The notes under the pieces: model-generated
Told to the model about the DNA's origin: nothing
Database searches by the model: none
The model's input: only the letters and a program-made list of their open reading frames with translations
Program-made: the position numbers and the translations under genes
Shown here: positions 9,145 through 18,351 of the stretch, in pieces
Layout of the letters: each line of letters starts with the position of its first letter
Position numbering within the stretch: position 1 is the stretch's first letter
Origin: Vallitalea guaymasensis
Lineage (GTDB): Bacteria > Bacillota > Clostridia > Lachnospirales > Vallitaleaceae
Length of the DNA stretch: 64,000 nucleotides
Reading direction: 5' to 3'
Assembly (NCBI RefSeq): GCF_018141425.1
Contig: NZ_CP058561.1
Location: forward strand, 4,774,001 to 4,838,000

Positions 9145-9173
9145 TTGAAATACAAATAAAGTTGTGATAATAT
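9145..9173 (+). promoter_or_regulatory. Sigma-A type promoter of the DUF2975 operon
   Basis: TTGAAA (9145-9150) and TAATAT (9168-9173) are separated by exactly 17 bases, about 45 bases upstream of the DUF2975 start codon. Confidence 0.6.
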
Positions 9174-9218
9174 TATTTCTGACGGGGAATATTATATATA
9201 AATTGGAGGAAGATTATT

Positions 9219-9686
9219 ATGAAATTTATTAACAGCAAAACATTATCTACTTTTTTGAATTTCTTTATGGTAGTTATGTTGGGATTTACTATTGTTACGC
9301 TAATAGGATTACCTTGGATAATAAGACGATATATGAGTTTTATATGCTCTGAATCATTTCCGCAATTTGATTATTACGCAATCTTAGCTATTTTATATGT
9401 AGCTGGTATTTTTGCGGCGGTAATTCTTAATGCTCTTAGAAAGATATTTTCTACATGTAAATTGGATAATCCATTTATCCACGATAATGTCAAAAATCTT
9501 AGATTAATTAGTTTGGCTTCTTGTATCATCGGAATAACATTTATATTCAAAACATTTATCATTAATTCTTTAATGACCATAGTAGTTATTTTTATATTTA
9601 TAGTGGCATCCTTATTTGCTTTGATCCTTTCAGAGGTTTTTGAAAAAGCGGTTAAGTATAAAGAAGACAGTGATTATACCATATGA
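9219..9686 (+). CDS. DUF2975 family membrane protein
   Basis: The 155-residue protein has four predicted membrane segments (about residues 12-32, 48-68, 98-118 and 123-145) and a basic/acidic tail. It matches the DUF2975 pattern, including the loop ALRKIFSTCKLDNPFIHDNVKNLRLIS. Genes of this family are typically followed by a small Cro/CI-type regulator, as here 28 bases downstream. Its function is unknown; a membrane-linked partner or target of the regulator is a reasonable guess. GGAGG lies ahead of the ATG. Confidence 0.8.
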   Translation: MKFINSKTLSTFLNFFMVVMLGFTIVTLIGLPWIIRRYMSFICSESFPQFDYYAILAILYVAGIFAAVILNALRKIFSTCKLDNPFIHDNVKNLRLISLASCIIGITFIFKTFIINSLMTIVVIFIFIVASLFALILSEVFEKAVKYKEDSDYTI

Positions 9687-9714
9687 TAATAAGTGGTAAG
9701 AAAGGAAAGATGTA

Positions 9715-9930
9715 ATGGGAATCATAGTTAATTTAGATGTAATGATGGCTAAGAGAAAAATAGGTCTGTCAGAACTTGCTGCAAAAGTTGGAATTACTAA
9801 TGCTAATTTATCAATCTTAAAAAATAATAAAGCAAAAGCTATACGATTCAGTACGTTAGAGGCTATTTGCAGAGAGTTGGATTGTCAGCCGGGAGATTTA
9901 TTAGAGTATGTAGATGAGGGAAAAAAGTGA
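9715..9930 (+). CDS. Small XRE/Cro-CI family regulator (YozG-like)
   Basis: This 71-residue protein is almost entirely one helix-turn-helix domain: LSELAAKVGITNANLSILKNNKAKAIRFSTLEAICRELDCQPGDLLEY. That is the characteristic sequence of the small regulator paired with DUF2975 proteins. It probably binds DNA as a dimer and autoregulates the cassette. AAAGGAAAGA precedes the ATG. A DUF4173 membrane protein gene follows 52 bases downstream with its own ribosome site. Confidence 0.9.
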   Translation: MGIIVNLDVMMAKRKIGLSELAAKVGITNANLSILKNNKAKAIRFSTLEAICRELDCQPGDLLEYVDEGKK

Positions 9931-9982
9931 AATATCAATTATTTTAATAGTAAATGATATTTAGATTTGGAGGTAAATAAAA

Positions 9983-11455
9983 ATGCTAAAATTTAATCAT
10001 GTCAAGATATTAGGGATTCTTAGTATTATACTAGGGGTGTTATTTGTAATATTCTTTTATGAACAAAAAATAGGTATTTCATATACTATTTATACCATAG
10101 TATTAGTTGCATATCATTATTTTGCTTTGCGTACTAAAAAAGAATTCAGGAGCAAAGTTTATTTTGGAGGAATAATATATATTATTCTGTTATCAACAAT
10201 ATATCTAAGAAGTGATTTTATCTTATTTAGAGCGCTTAATTTTATAGCTGTTCCTGTATTGTTATGCGTGAATCTTATGTTATGTTTAGATGTAGATATT
10301 AAACTTATAGCAGGTAATACCTTGGGAATAATATTTGTTCCAATTAGTAAAATGCACAAATTGTTTATTGAGTTATTCAGTAACAGAAGAAAAGAAAGTA
10401 ATAATAAAAATTCTCAAATATTTGTAAAAGTATTATTGGGAATTGCTATATCCATACCTGCATTATTTATAATAATAAATCTTTTGACTTCGGCAGATGT
10501 AGTTTTTGCAGATAAACTATCCCATATCTTAAGTGGTTTAGAAGATGTTGTAAAAGCTGATATAGTAATAAAGATTTTATTAGCTATCATTGTTTCGGCA
10601 TATTTTTTCGGGCAGATATATTATCTTTATGACAATAAAAACAGAAAAAGTGTCGTTAGGCAAGAAGAAAAGGAATCTAATACTAGCTTTAAAGGATTTG
10701 ATAGAATCATTACAATAACTTTTATGGCAATACTGGATATTGTTTACATAGCATTCACTATGATTCAGTTTGTATATTTGTTTGGTGGTAATAATAATTT
10801 GCCTGTTGGATATACCTATGCAGAATATGCCAGAGAAGGATTCTTCCAGTTGGTGTTTTTGAGTGTCATAAATATTGTGCTTATCTTTATAATTAATAAA
10901 TTGTATTTAGGTATAAAAATTAAGGATGATATTTCTAATAAAGATTATAACTACAGAAAAGATATTATTGTTGACAGTTTGCTGTCTATAATGGTTATTT
11001 GTACTTTTGTCTTGATTATATCATCTATATACAGATTAGGCTTATATGAAGAAGCATATGGTTATACAAGACTTAGATTATTAGTGTATATGTTCATAGT
11101 TTTTGAAACTTTAATAATGATATTAGTTGCAATTAATATATGGAACAAAAAATTACCTATAATTAGAATAGGAATAATTGTTTCATTGGCAAGTTACTTA
11201 ATTATAAACTTCATTAACATTGATGGAATAGTTGCAAGAGAGAATATAAATCGCTATGTTGAAACAGGAAAAATTGACTTTCACTATTTAGTTGATTTAT
11301 CAACAGATGCTGCAGGTGAAATGTCACGATTAAAAAATATTGATGACAAAATGTATGGTGAATATATAGAATATTTAAATACGTATGAGTTGGAAGAAGT
11401 ACAGTGGCAATCTTTTAATTTATCACAATATAATGCAAAAAAATTAGTAGAGTAG
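9983..11455 (+). CDS. DUF4173/DUF4153-like polytopic membrane protein
   Basis: The protein has 490 residues and about 11-12 hydrophobic segments. The block YTYAEYAREGFFQLVFLSVINIVLIF, about residues 275-300, is the hallmark of the DUF4173 family. The C-terminal 70 residues are soluble (YVETGKIDFHYLVDLSTDAAGEM...). No enzymatic motif is apparent. It follows the DUF2975 and XRE regulator genes on the same strand with GGAGG before the ATG, and is probably part of their regulon. The function of the family is unknown. Confidence 0.75.
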   Translation: MLKFNHVKILGILSIILGVLFVIFFYEQKIGISYTIYTIVLVAYHYFALRTKKEFRSKVYFGGIIYIILLSTIYLRSDFILFRALNFIAVPVLLCVNLMLCLDVDIKLIAGNTLGIIFVPISKMHKLFIELFSNRRKESNNKNSQIFVKVLLGIAISIPALFIIINLLTSADVVFADKLSHILSGLEDVVKADIVIKILLAIIVSAYFFGQIYYLYDNKNRKSVVRQEEKESNTSFKGFDRIITITFMAILDIVYIAFTMIQFVYLFGGNNNLPVGYTYAEYAREGFFQLVFLSVINIVLIFIINKLYLGIKIKDDISNKDYNYRKDIIVDSLLSIMVICTFVLIISSIYRLGLYEEAYGYTRLRLLVYMFIVFETLIMILVAINIWNKKLPIIRIGIIVSLASYLIINFINIDGIVARENINRYVETGKIDFHYLVDLSTDAAGEMSRLKNIDDKMYGEYIEYLNTYELEEVQWQSFNLSQYNAKKLVE

Positions 11456-11534
11456 ATTCCTATCTCTTGCAATTACTGTTTTACTCCATTATAATTGGAT
11501 TTGAGGAGTAATTGTAAGGGGGGAAGGTATTAAG

Positions 11535-12968
11535 GTGAAATATTTAATAAGTTTATGGATTTTAGTGATAGTGATACTCACAGGATGTTCAAATGAAACA
11601 GATGTATCTACAGATGTTATAAAATCCGTTAATAATGATAATATTACTGGTGACCAACAAGATGATGAAAAAATAGACTTAAACAAGGACCAACAAGACG
11701 ATGACACTATTATAAGTGATGAAATAAATAGTTTTATAGGTGACTGGAAAGTTAAAGCGATTTTTGAAGATGATTTTTTCATAACAGAGGAGTTATCATG
11801 TCAAGATAATGGTATAGGTATCTACAAAGACCATATGATAATCTATGCTAGTGAAGTCAATGATTATATCAATTGTAAATATGACATTATAGAAGTTAAT
11901 GATATTTCTATGCTTATTAGAATAACAGAAAGAGAAACTCTGATGGGGAGAAAAAGAAAAGATAATACGAAACTATTCTTGTCATTAGATGGTGAAAACA
12001 GTGACATAATGAAATGCACTTATACATATGAAACAGCCGAGGGTAATTATAATAATACATATATATATCAGAAAGATCAGCAAGGAATATTAAGTAATTA
12101 TTATCTAAGTAAACAAAAGAGTAATACTAATATAGATGATGCCGCATTGGATTCTATTTCTAATGAAATTCAAAATGAGTGGTTTAAGGATTATGATGAT
12201 GTTAGAGAAAATGAGTTCTTGAGATTTAATGATTATAGTGGTATAAAATCCTACGAGATAAAAGATGGTTCTATACTATCTAAACATTATGATCTTGAGG
12301 GTAATTTGTCGTGGAAATCAGGAGAAGAGGCTTATATAATTAATTCAATCACAGATGATACAGTGGTTTTGGAAGTAGTAAGTGAACAGGGGAAACAGGG
12401 TAATATTATAGGACTATATTACTTAATACAATTACAAGGGAAAAAAGCAGTAATCAAAAAATATGATTATCTTAGTAATAACATGTACCAATTTCATAAT
12501 GAAAAAGTGGTTAAAGATTCTTTGGAATCAGTACTTGCTTTAGTTAGTAACAAGAATAATTTATCTGCTTTTGATGAAGAACAGGTAGAGTTTTTCAATA
12601 AGATAATTGGAAAATGGGGAACCATGAAGGATAAAATATATGATGAGTATATATATAATCTAATCATTGACAACTATTGTATTGATTTTTATGAATATGC
12701 CACAGGATTTATGGAGGCTATTAATTATGAAGTCCAAGAAATAAACGTAGACGAAAAAGAAGTTATTATAAATGTCATTCAATATTCATGGTGGGATGAA
12801 GTAAATAGTGAGACAAAATACATAGATAATACTATAAAAATAAATCTTAATGATGAAGGTACAAAATTGACCTTCAATATCCAGCATAATAAAAAAGATA
12901 AAGATATTTTCTTTGATATGGGCAAGGATTATATTGGTGAAGTGCAATTCGAAAAAATATTAGATTGA
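11535..12968 (+). CDS. Lipoprotein of unknown function
   Basis: I do not recognise this 477-residue protein beyond its export signal. A hydrophobic signal ends in the lipobox ILTGC (Cys18), followed by an Asp/Asn/Gln-rich linker to about residue 60. Two segments begin alike, FIGDWKV near residue 65 and IIGKWGTM near residue 355, suggesting two lipocalin-like beta-barrel modules, as in many clostridial lipoproteins. The start is a GTG seven bases after GGGGGGAAGG. It is probably anchored on the outer face of the membrane and matured by LspA. The YARHG lipoprotein at 41097 has similar acidic composition and layout. Confidence 0.7.
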   Translation: MKYLISLWILVIVILTGCSNETDVSTDVIKSVNNDNITGDQQDDEKIDLNKDQQDDDTIISDEINSFIGDWKVKAIFEDDFFITEELSCQDNGIGIYKDHMIIYASEVNDYINCKYDIIEVNDISMLIRITERETLMGRKRKDNTKLFLSLDGENSDIMKCTYTYETAEGNYNNTYIYQKDQQGILSNYYLSKQKSNTNIDDAALDSISNEIQNEWFKDYDDVRENEFLRFNDYSGIKSYEIKDGSILSKHYDLEGNLSWKSGEEAYIINSITDDTVVLEVVSEQGKQGNIIGLYYLIQLQGKKAVIKKYDYLSNNMYQFHNEKVVKDSLESVLALVSNKNNLSAFDEEQVEFFNKIIGKWGTMKDKIYDEYIYNLIIDNYCIDFYEYATGFMEAINYEVQEINVDEKEVIINVIQYSWWDEVNSETKYIDNTIKINLNDEGTKLTFNIQHNKKDKDIFFDMGKDYIGEVQFEKILD

Positions 12969-13019
12969 TTATGTATATAGATTGATTATATATAATAGGG
13001 ATAAAATAGCTCAATAAAT

Positions 13020-13082
13020 TAGACTCTGTATAGGGGTAAGCGAAGTCATGGACGACGTATAGCAGACCTTTTACAGAGTCTA
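13020..13082. repeat. Intergenic palindromic element with shared loop motif (copy 1)
   Basis: TAGACTCTGTA (13020-13030) and TACAGAGTCTA (13072-13082) are perfect inverted repeats enclosing a 41-base loop. The loop contains GGTAAGCGAAGTCA, and the identical 14 bases occur, on the opposite strand, in the loop of the element at 14638-14742, although the stems differ. It may also act as a terminator for the convergent genes on either side. Confidence 0.7.
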
Positions 13083-13124
13083 TGTTACTTAAGCTTATTA
13101 TCTTATAAGATAATAACAAATAAA

Positions 13125-14234
13125 TTAAATATTAGATTCTTTGATATCTTTCAACAAAGTAGCCATTTCTGATTCAATTTGTGCTGATTCAGCTTCTAGC
13201 TTAGCTATCTTGACATCATATGATTCCACTCTTTTTAGATACATACTCACTAAATCTTGGTTTTTGGTTTCATTGGCTTTATCCAGTTTTTGATTTAACG
13301 CTTCTCTTTTAGCATTAGCTTTATCAATTTGCTTTTGGATTTTTTTATATTTCTCAAGTAGTTCAGCGTATTTTTGCATTTTGCTATTAACATCATTCAT
13401 GTCAGATGTTTTCTTATCCATTAATTTCATGAAATCCTTACCGAATTTATCACTCATTTCATCAGTATTAATAGAATCTTTTAGTTCGTTTAATTTTTCA
13501 ATATCCTTATTGATTTTATTGGTATATGATAAAATCGTATTCATTAAATCGGATGATGCTATAATATCATCAGGTGAATTCTCTATAAGCATTTCTCTTA
13601 GACTTTTCATTTTATCACTGATTTTACTTGTATAATCAAACATATCAGTTACTTTTGTAAAAGTGCTATAGGTCTTAAAATCCCCTGATTCAATATTACC
13701 TATCTTATTACTTATATACGTGTCTAATTGTTGTTTTGAGCCATCTACAAAATAATCTTTTGTGGCATTTGCAATTTTAGAGAAAAGATCTCTAAAAGAT
13801 TCTTTATCTAATGAGCATTCCATATCACTGTCCATAAAACATTTTTCAATTTTATGAATCATTTTATTACATTCATCATCTACAGCTTTTTGAAAAGCTG
13901 AGTCTAATTTATCTAAATACGCAGTGCGTTTATCCTCTGGAGCATTTTCCATGATTTTGTTGTATACTTCAGCGTATTTCTTGCCATATTCTTTGACAAT
14001 ATCATTTGAAGTATAAATTTTATTGGATTTATTAGTTTTCATATCATTAGAAATAGTATCAAACACACCTTCATCAAAATATTTATTTACAGCATCTTCA
14101 GATATATCAATAGTTGCACTAATGTTATTTTCATCAACCTTCTTTGCTGCATATTTCTTATTTATTAAATGTATGTTTTTAAGTGGGTCAGTAATGATAT
14201 TATTTGTTCCTAAGTCGTTATAGTTAATTCTCAA
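13125..14234 (-). CDS. Hypothetical coiled-coil protein
   Basis: I do not recognise this 369-residue protein. It has no signal peptide or membrane segment. Residues 1-60 are polar with ATIDISEDAVNKYFD, a style seen near the N-terminus of some clostridial surface or flagellum-associated proteins. Residues about 60-225 are mainly helical, and residues about 225-365 are a long Lys/Glu-rich coiled coil ending in ...KLEAESAQIESEMATLLKDIKESNI. The start is a TTG eight bases downstream of AAGGGGG. It is monocistronic and lies between two palindromic elements (13020 and 14638). It probably acts as a cytoplasmic structural or scaffold protein, but this is only a guess. Confidence 0.7.
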   Translation of the reverse strand: MRINYNDLGTNNIITDPLKNIHLINKKYAAKKVDENNISATIDISEDAVNKYFDEGVFDTISNDMKTNKSNKIYTSNDIVKEYGKKYAEVYNKIMENAPEDKRTAYLDKLDSAFQKAVDDECNKMIHKIEKCFMDSDMECSLDKESFRDLFSKIANATKDYFVDGSKQQLDTYISNKIGNIESGDFKTYSTFTKVTDMFDYTSKISDKMKSLREMLIENSPDDIIASSDLMNTILSYTNKINKDIEKLNELKDSINTDEMSDKFGKDFMKLMDKKTSDMNDVNSKMQKYAELLEKYKKIQKQIDKANAKREALNQKLDKANETKNQDLVSMYLKRVESYDVKIAKLEAESAQIESEMATLLKDIKESNI

Positions 14235-14414
14235 TTCAATTTCCCCCTTATTATTTTGGTTCTTAATATAAAAATTATAATTTAATTCAAAATTACCTAT
14301 ACTATATATCGGTATGTTTCTAAAAAAGTTAATTATTTTTTAGGTAATTATTACAACTTGATTAAGGAATAATTGATAATCATAAAAGAGAGAATAAATA
14401 TAAGGAGGGATAAG

Positions 14415-14618
14415 ATGGGTAAAATTAAAAGAAGAGATTTCACACATTATCATACTAAAATTATAACTAGAAATCTTCTTGGATATTCATTTAATTATGA
14501 AATAGGAACAATGTTACCAGAAAAATTCATTGAATCCAATAGAGATAAAGAAGAGGAATATTTGGAGGCAAGTGATATAATTAAGAATGACCTTAATGGT
14601 ACAAAATATTTGGATTAG
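14415..14618 (+). CDS. Small hypothetical protein (67 aa)
   Basis: This short gene has a strong AAGGAGGG ribosome site nine bases ahead of the ATG at 14415; an in-frame upstream ATG at 14373 lacks one. The product (MGKIKRRDFTHYHTKI... ending NDLNGTKYLD) is basic at the N-terminus and acidic at the C-terminus, without a membrane segment or recognisable motif. It is divergent from the coiled-coil protein gene. The good ribosome site supports translation; the function is unknown. Confidence 0.55.
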   Translation: MGKIKRRDFTHYHTKIITRNLLGYSFNYEIGTMLPEKFIESNRDKEEEYLEASDIIKNDLNGTKYLD

Positions 14619-14637
14619 TAATAAAGGGCTGGCTGAA

Positions 14638-14742
14638 AATACATTTTTAGAGATGGCTACAAGTTTTGGAAGATAGACTAGGTGACTTCGCTTACCACTA
14701 AACCTAGTCTATCTTCCTTGAAATTCACATTAAAAATGTATT
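14638..14742. repeat. Composite palindromic element with shared loop motif (copy 2)
   Basis: There are two nested pairs of arms. The outer pair is AATACATTTTTA (14638-14649) with TAAAAATGTATT (14731-14742). The inner pair is GGAAGATAGACTAGGT (14668-14683) with its exact complement at 14702-14717. The 18-base loop holds TGACTTCGCTTACC, the reverse complement of the loop motif in the element at 13020. The right outer arm overlaps the stop codon of the CPBP protease gene, so the element also sits at a transcript end. Confidence 0.75.
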
Positions 14743-15583
14743 ATTGATTGTCTTCAACAGGTATTAGGTATACAACCATAGTGACGATTACAAATATTAA
14801 GGTTGTCAAAATTCCCCCTTCTAAACCAAAGTCTCCACCTGTCAAGAGATTATCATGGATTATCCTAACGGGATATACAGAATCCCACAATGTGGAACCA
14901 CTAACATTAAAACCAAAAAAACCACCTTGAAAGAAATTCCAAGTAATATGGAATCCTATAGCCATTAAAATATTTTTTGTTTTCAAGGTCATATAAGTAA
15001 ACAAAATTCCTATTAGCACAATATTGATAAGTCCAACCACACTAACATTAGGATTAAGTAAATGTAGTGCTGAAAATATCACCGCAGGAATAATGTAAAC
15101 TACATATTTGTTGTTATATCTGTGAAGGGTATGTACTATGTAGCCTCTAACCAATAATTCTTCATCAATTCCCACTAGGATAAATATTATCATTACATAA
15201 ATAAGATTAAAAGAAAAAATTGGTTCTTCAAAACTGTATGTAAGTGTAGCATTATCAGTTGCAAATAATAATAATGCTATAATTGTGATTGATAATGCAC
15301 CAAGTACTAAACCTATCAATAGGTGCTTTAAGGATTTTTTGGAAATAATCACTCCAAATTTTCTTGGGGACCTATTTTCAAGTTTATAGACGAATATGAA
15401 TGCAATTATTAATGCAACAACTGATAGAGATTTGATAAGAATATATAGTGTATAATAATTAGTGAAATCTAGTGGAATCAAGAGTGAAGAAGCTGCTTTC
15501 TGAAAGGTAAAATAAAATGCAATAAAAAGTGTGATTTTGATACCAGAATAAATTTTGTTATGTTTATTCTTAAAAAGATTCAT
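14741..15583 (-). CDS. CPBP family intramembrane metalloprotease
   Basis: This membrane protein (about 280 residues, 7-8 hydrophobic segments) carries the CAAX-protease/bacteriocin-processing motifs. Motif 1 is EELLVRGYI, with the Glu-Glu pair and Arg. Motif 2 is FSALHLLNP, and a later histidine lies in IGFHITWNFFQGG. Family members cleave substrates within the membrane or act in bacteriocin self-immunity. Two ATG codons lie close together; the second (15583) is eight bases after AAGGGG and is preferred over 15589. It follows, on the same strand, an ABC exporter operon but about 70 bases away. Confidence 0.85.
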   Translation of the reverse strand: MNLFKNKHNKIYSGIKITLFIAFYFTFQKAASSLLIPLDFTNYYTLYILIKSLSVVALIIAFIFVYKLENRSPRKFGVIISKKSLKHLLIGLVLGALSITIIALLLFATDNATLTYSFEEPIFSFNLIYVMIIFILVGIDEELLVRGYIVHTLHRYNNKYVVYIIPAVIFSALHLLNPNVSVVGLINIVLIGILFTYMTLKTKNILMAIGFHITWNFFQGGFFGFNVSGSTLWDSVYPVRIIHDNLLTGGDFGLEGGILTTLIFVIVTMVVYLIPVEDNQ

Positions 15584-15655
15584 TAGCATTACCCCTTATA
15601 TAAAATTTTATTAGACTTTTAAGTAGTTATCTAAAAAGTCTATAATAATTATAAA

Positions 15656-16279
15656 TCAATTATCAAATTTTATCAGTAATTTATTGCAAGCATGTTTTGT
15701 GGATATTTTAAAAGTGATAATGATAATAATTGAAGATATAGCATCAATAATTACTATCCACATTAAGTCAATCATATCAAACAAATAATATGTAAAGAAA
15801 TAAGTTCCCAATAGAAATGCCAATGTTATTACTGAACATACTATTTTCTGGAGGATAGATGTTGTTTTAATGATACAAGGAGCAACAATATTAAAGCATA
15901 GTAACATCATAAAATAAGTCAACAATATAACTAGCAGATTACTGAGACTGGTACTATCCATAATTATTATAAGGAACACAAGGTTAATAAGAATTACTAC
16001 TCCATTAGTAATATATACTGTGTAATACCAGCTGTTAATGATCTCATTTATTTCTAGTGGTAAGGAACGTTGCAACAAAAAAGTATTATCAAGATAATCT
16101 GTTTGTGGAAAGAAAACACTCATGTATGTATAGAAGTAAGAAAGAGTTATCATCAAGGATATGATATAAACATATGATGAGTCTCTAACCACTAAAGCTA
16201 TAATATTAAAGAGTGTTACAAATAATAGAATATATATAATTCCTGTATTTTTGAGATTAGATAATATTAATTTCTTCAT
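15656..16279 (-). CDS. ABC-2 type exporter membrane subunit (second permease)
   Basis: The 207-residue protein has about six membrane segments and no soluble domain, as expected for a short ABC-2 permease. It is the last gene of the operon GntR regulator, ATPase, permease, permease on the minus strand, 18 bases after the preceding permease. It resembles the second integral-membrane subunit of YtrA-controlled exporters. Substrate unknown; assignment to the transporter rests chiefly on context. Confidence 0.7.
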   Translation of the reverse strand: MKKLILSNLKNTGIIYILLFVTLFNIIALVVRDSSYVYIISLMITLSYFYTYMSVFFPQTDYLDNTFLLQRSLPLEINEIINSWYYTVYITNGVVILINLVFLIIIMDSTSLSNLLVILLTYFMMLLCFNIVAPCIIKTTSILQKIVCSVITLAFLLGTYFFTYYLFDMIDLMWIVIIDAISSIIIIITFKISTKHACNKLLIKFDN

Positions 16280-16297
16280 TTCTAATGTCCCTTTCTG

Positions 16298-16960
16298 CTA
16301 CTCATTAAAATCTCTTTTATTAACCACAATCAATGATATCAAATAGAACAATGGAATAAGCAATAATCCTGTGTATATGTATATGTTTATATAATGACTG
16401 CAAAAAATATGATTAACATTTACAATTGATGATAAATAAAAACTAATGAAGTATACTATATATATTAAAGGCTTGAAAAATTTTGTTGCAAAAAAAATCA
16501 TTAGATATAATGATCCTGTAACCCCAACTGTATATAATATAATAAAAAACAATAATAGGAAATAATTCCAAACTATAGGAGCCCCATTGATTAGGATAGT
16601 TATTAAACAAAATAAAAATATGTTGATTAAAACTATAAGCATATATATTATTAATTTTAGGTAATGACTTGTAACATATTGCTTTCTGCTAATAGGAAAG
16701 CTGAGTGTGAATATGCTATAGCTGCTAGAGTTATGCTGTTTGGGAGCTATAAAGGGTGTTCCTGTCATGAAAAAAGTAGTTATAAATAAAAATAATGTAA
16801 TTGGTATAGTTGGCAGATCTATAAAATTAGCATCTGTAATATACTTATTTGTATAGATTATAGAAATTACTGCTACATAAATTAACATTAATATTTGTAT
16901 AATTAAATAAAATTTATTTTGAAAAGTGTATTTAAAGTTGCTTTTTATCAAATGAAACAT
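16298..16960 (-). CDS. ABC-2 type exporter membrane subunit (first permease)
   Basis: This 220-residue protein has six hydrophobic segments. It starts MFHLIKSNFKYTFQNKFYLIIQIL, the amphipathic N-terminus typical of ABC-2 permeases, and includes the coupling-helix-like segment FTLSFPISRKQYVTSHYLKL. AAGGGATGA precedes the ATG. It lies 16 bases after the ATPase gene and is co-transcribed with it. It probably forms the channel of an exporter with the neighbouring permease. Confidence 0.75.
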   Translation of the reverse strand: MFHLIKSNFKYTFQNKFYLIIQILMLIYVAVISIIYTNKYITDANFIDLPTIPITLFLFITTFFMTGTPFIAPKQHNSSSYSIFTLSFPISRKQYVTSHYLKLIIYMLIVLINIFLFCLITILINGAPIVWNYFLLLFFIILYTVGVTGSLYLMIFFATKFFKPLIYIVYFISFYLSSIVNVNHIFCSHYINIYIYTGLLLIPLFYLISLIVVNKRDFNE

Positions 16961-16976
16961 AGTAAAATCATCCCTT

Positions 16977-17831
16977 TTACTTCTTTATATGGAATACCAT
17001 AATATCTTCAAGGTTAGCATTATCAACAATAATTGAGTCTTGATATGATTCTATTAACTCTCTAGAATGAGTTGTCAAGGCCTCAAAACCATATCTATTC
17101 TTGTTAATACCTATTAAATGATCTTTATTGATCATTGATAATAATTCACTATTGCCTTTAACGATTTTATAGCTGTCATTAATGATGTCTGTTGGTTTGG
17201 AGAAAACTATTTTACCTTTATTAATAAAAGTGATATAATCAGCTATCTTATCTAAATCGGATGTTATGTGAGTAGAAAAGAATATGCTTTTGTTTTCGTC
17301 TTGAATAAGATCATAAAGAATATCTAATAATTCTCTTCTGAAAATAGGGTCAAGACCTCCAGTAGGTTCATCCATTATTAACAAATCAGCATTGTGAGAT
17401 AAAGCAATAGCTATGGCGAATTTAGTTTTCATACCTTTTGATAGTTTACGTATTCTCTTATTAGGATTCAATTCAAATCTTTTCAAGTATGAGGTAAACA
17501 AATCATGGTTCCATTCCTTATAGAATGAAGATATAATCTTCTCATTACTTTTTATAGTAAGATTATCAAAAAAACAACAATCATCATAGACAAATCCTAT
17601 TCTTGATTTGATTTTTTTGTCATGTTTTGTATTATTCATACCAAATATATTTATCTCGCCAGATTCTTTTTGAATTAAATTCATTATTAACTTTATTGTG
17701 GTGCTTTTTCCAGCTCCATTAGGTCCAATAAAACCTGTAATGAAACCTTTTTTAATATCTATATTAATGTTATCAAGTTTGAAATCAGAATAACTCTTAG
17801 TTACATTTTTAATTTCGATTATATTTTCCAT
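16977..17831 (-). CDS. ABC transporter ATP-binding protein (YtrB-like)
   Basis: The protein has about 284 residues and a complete nucleotide-binding domain: Walker A GPNGAGKSTTIK, the Q-loop region, signature LSKGMKTKFAIA, Walker B LLIMDEPTGGLDP and the switch histidine in FSTHITSDLDK. The C-terminal 80 residues are an accessory domain. It energises export through the two permeases downstream. An upstream in-frame TTG at 17846 is part of the ribosome site; TTGGAGG is eight bases before the ATG at 17831, which starts MENIIEIKNV. A GntR regulator gene immediately precedes it, so expression is likely derepressed by a cell-envelope signal. Confidence 0.9.
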   Translation of the reverse strand: MENIIEIKNVTKSYSDFKLDNINIDIKKGFITGFIGPNGAGKSTTIKLIMNLIQKESGEINIFGMNNTKHDKKIKSRIGFVYDDCCFFDNLTIKSNEKIISSFYKEWNHDLFTSYLKRFELNPNKRIRKLSKGMKTKFAIAIALSHNADLLIMDEPTGGLDPIFRRELLDILYDLIQDENKSIFFSTHITSDLDKIADYITFINKGKIVFSKPTDIINDSYKIVKGNSELLSMINKDHLIGINKNRYGFEALTTHSRELIESYQDSIIVDNANLEDIMVFHIKK

Positions 17832-17897
17832 ATTGAATGCCTCCAAGTATATTAGAGTAGTATATGCAGATTATATCATATAAACTAAGTTTTTACC

Positions 17898-18266
17898 TTA
17901 CTCGTATAATAACTTGATTATTTCAATCAATTCATCAATACCTAATCCAAGCATTTTACTTTCATCTATTATTTTACTTAGTTTATTTTCAATCATTTGC
18001 ATCTTTTTTTCTCGTATCAAATCTTTATTTTTAAGCGCAACATAGAATCCTTTTCCTCTAACTGATTCAACAAAGCCTTCTTTTTCTAATTCTTCATAAG
18101 CACGTTTGGTAGTTATAACACTAATCTGAAGTTCTTTCGCTAGTTTTCGTATAGATGGAAGAGGCTCTGTTTCTTTTAAATCACCGGTAATAATATATTT
18201 TTTTAATTGATTAGTAATCTGTAGATAGATTGGATCCGAACTAGAGTTTGATATGATTATATTCAA
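17898..18266 (-). CDS. GntR family regulator, YtrA subfamily
   Basis: This 122-residue protein has a winged helix at residues about 10-75 (PIYLQITNQLKKYIITGDLKETEPLPSIRKLAKELQISVITTKRAYEELEKEGFVESVRGKGFYVA) and only a short C-terminal helical tail, the YtrA-type layout. It starts at TTG, seven bases after a perfect GGAGG, with no in-frame ATG nearby. It is the first gene of the ABC exporter operon and, by family precedent, represses it. Confidence 0.92.
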   Translation of the reverse strand: MNIIISNSSSDPIYLQITNQLKKYIITGDLKETEPLPSIRKLAKELQISVITTKRAYEELEKEGFVESVRGKGFYVALKNKDLIREKKMQMIENKLSKIIDESKMLGLGIDELIEIIKLLYE

Positions 18267-18351
18267 AGTTTAACCTCCTATCCGTAAATACCGTGCATAT
18301 TACATATATACACAATAAACATATATATATCATTTGTCAAGAATAATTTAC

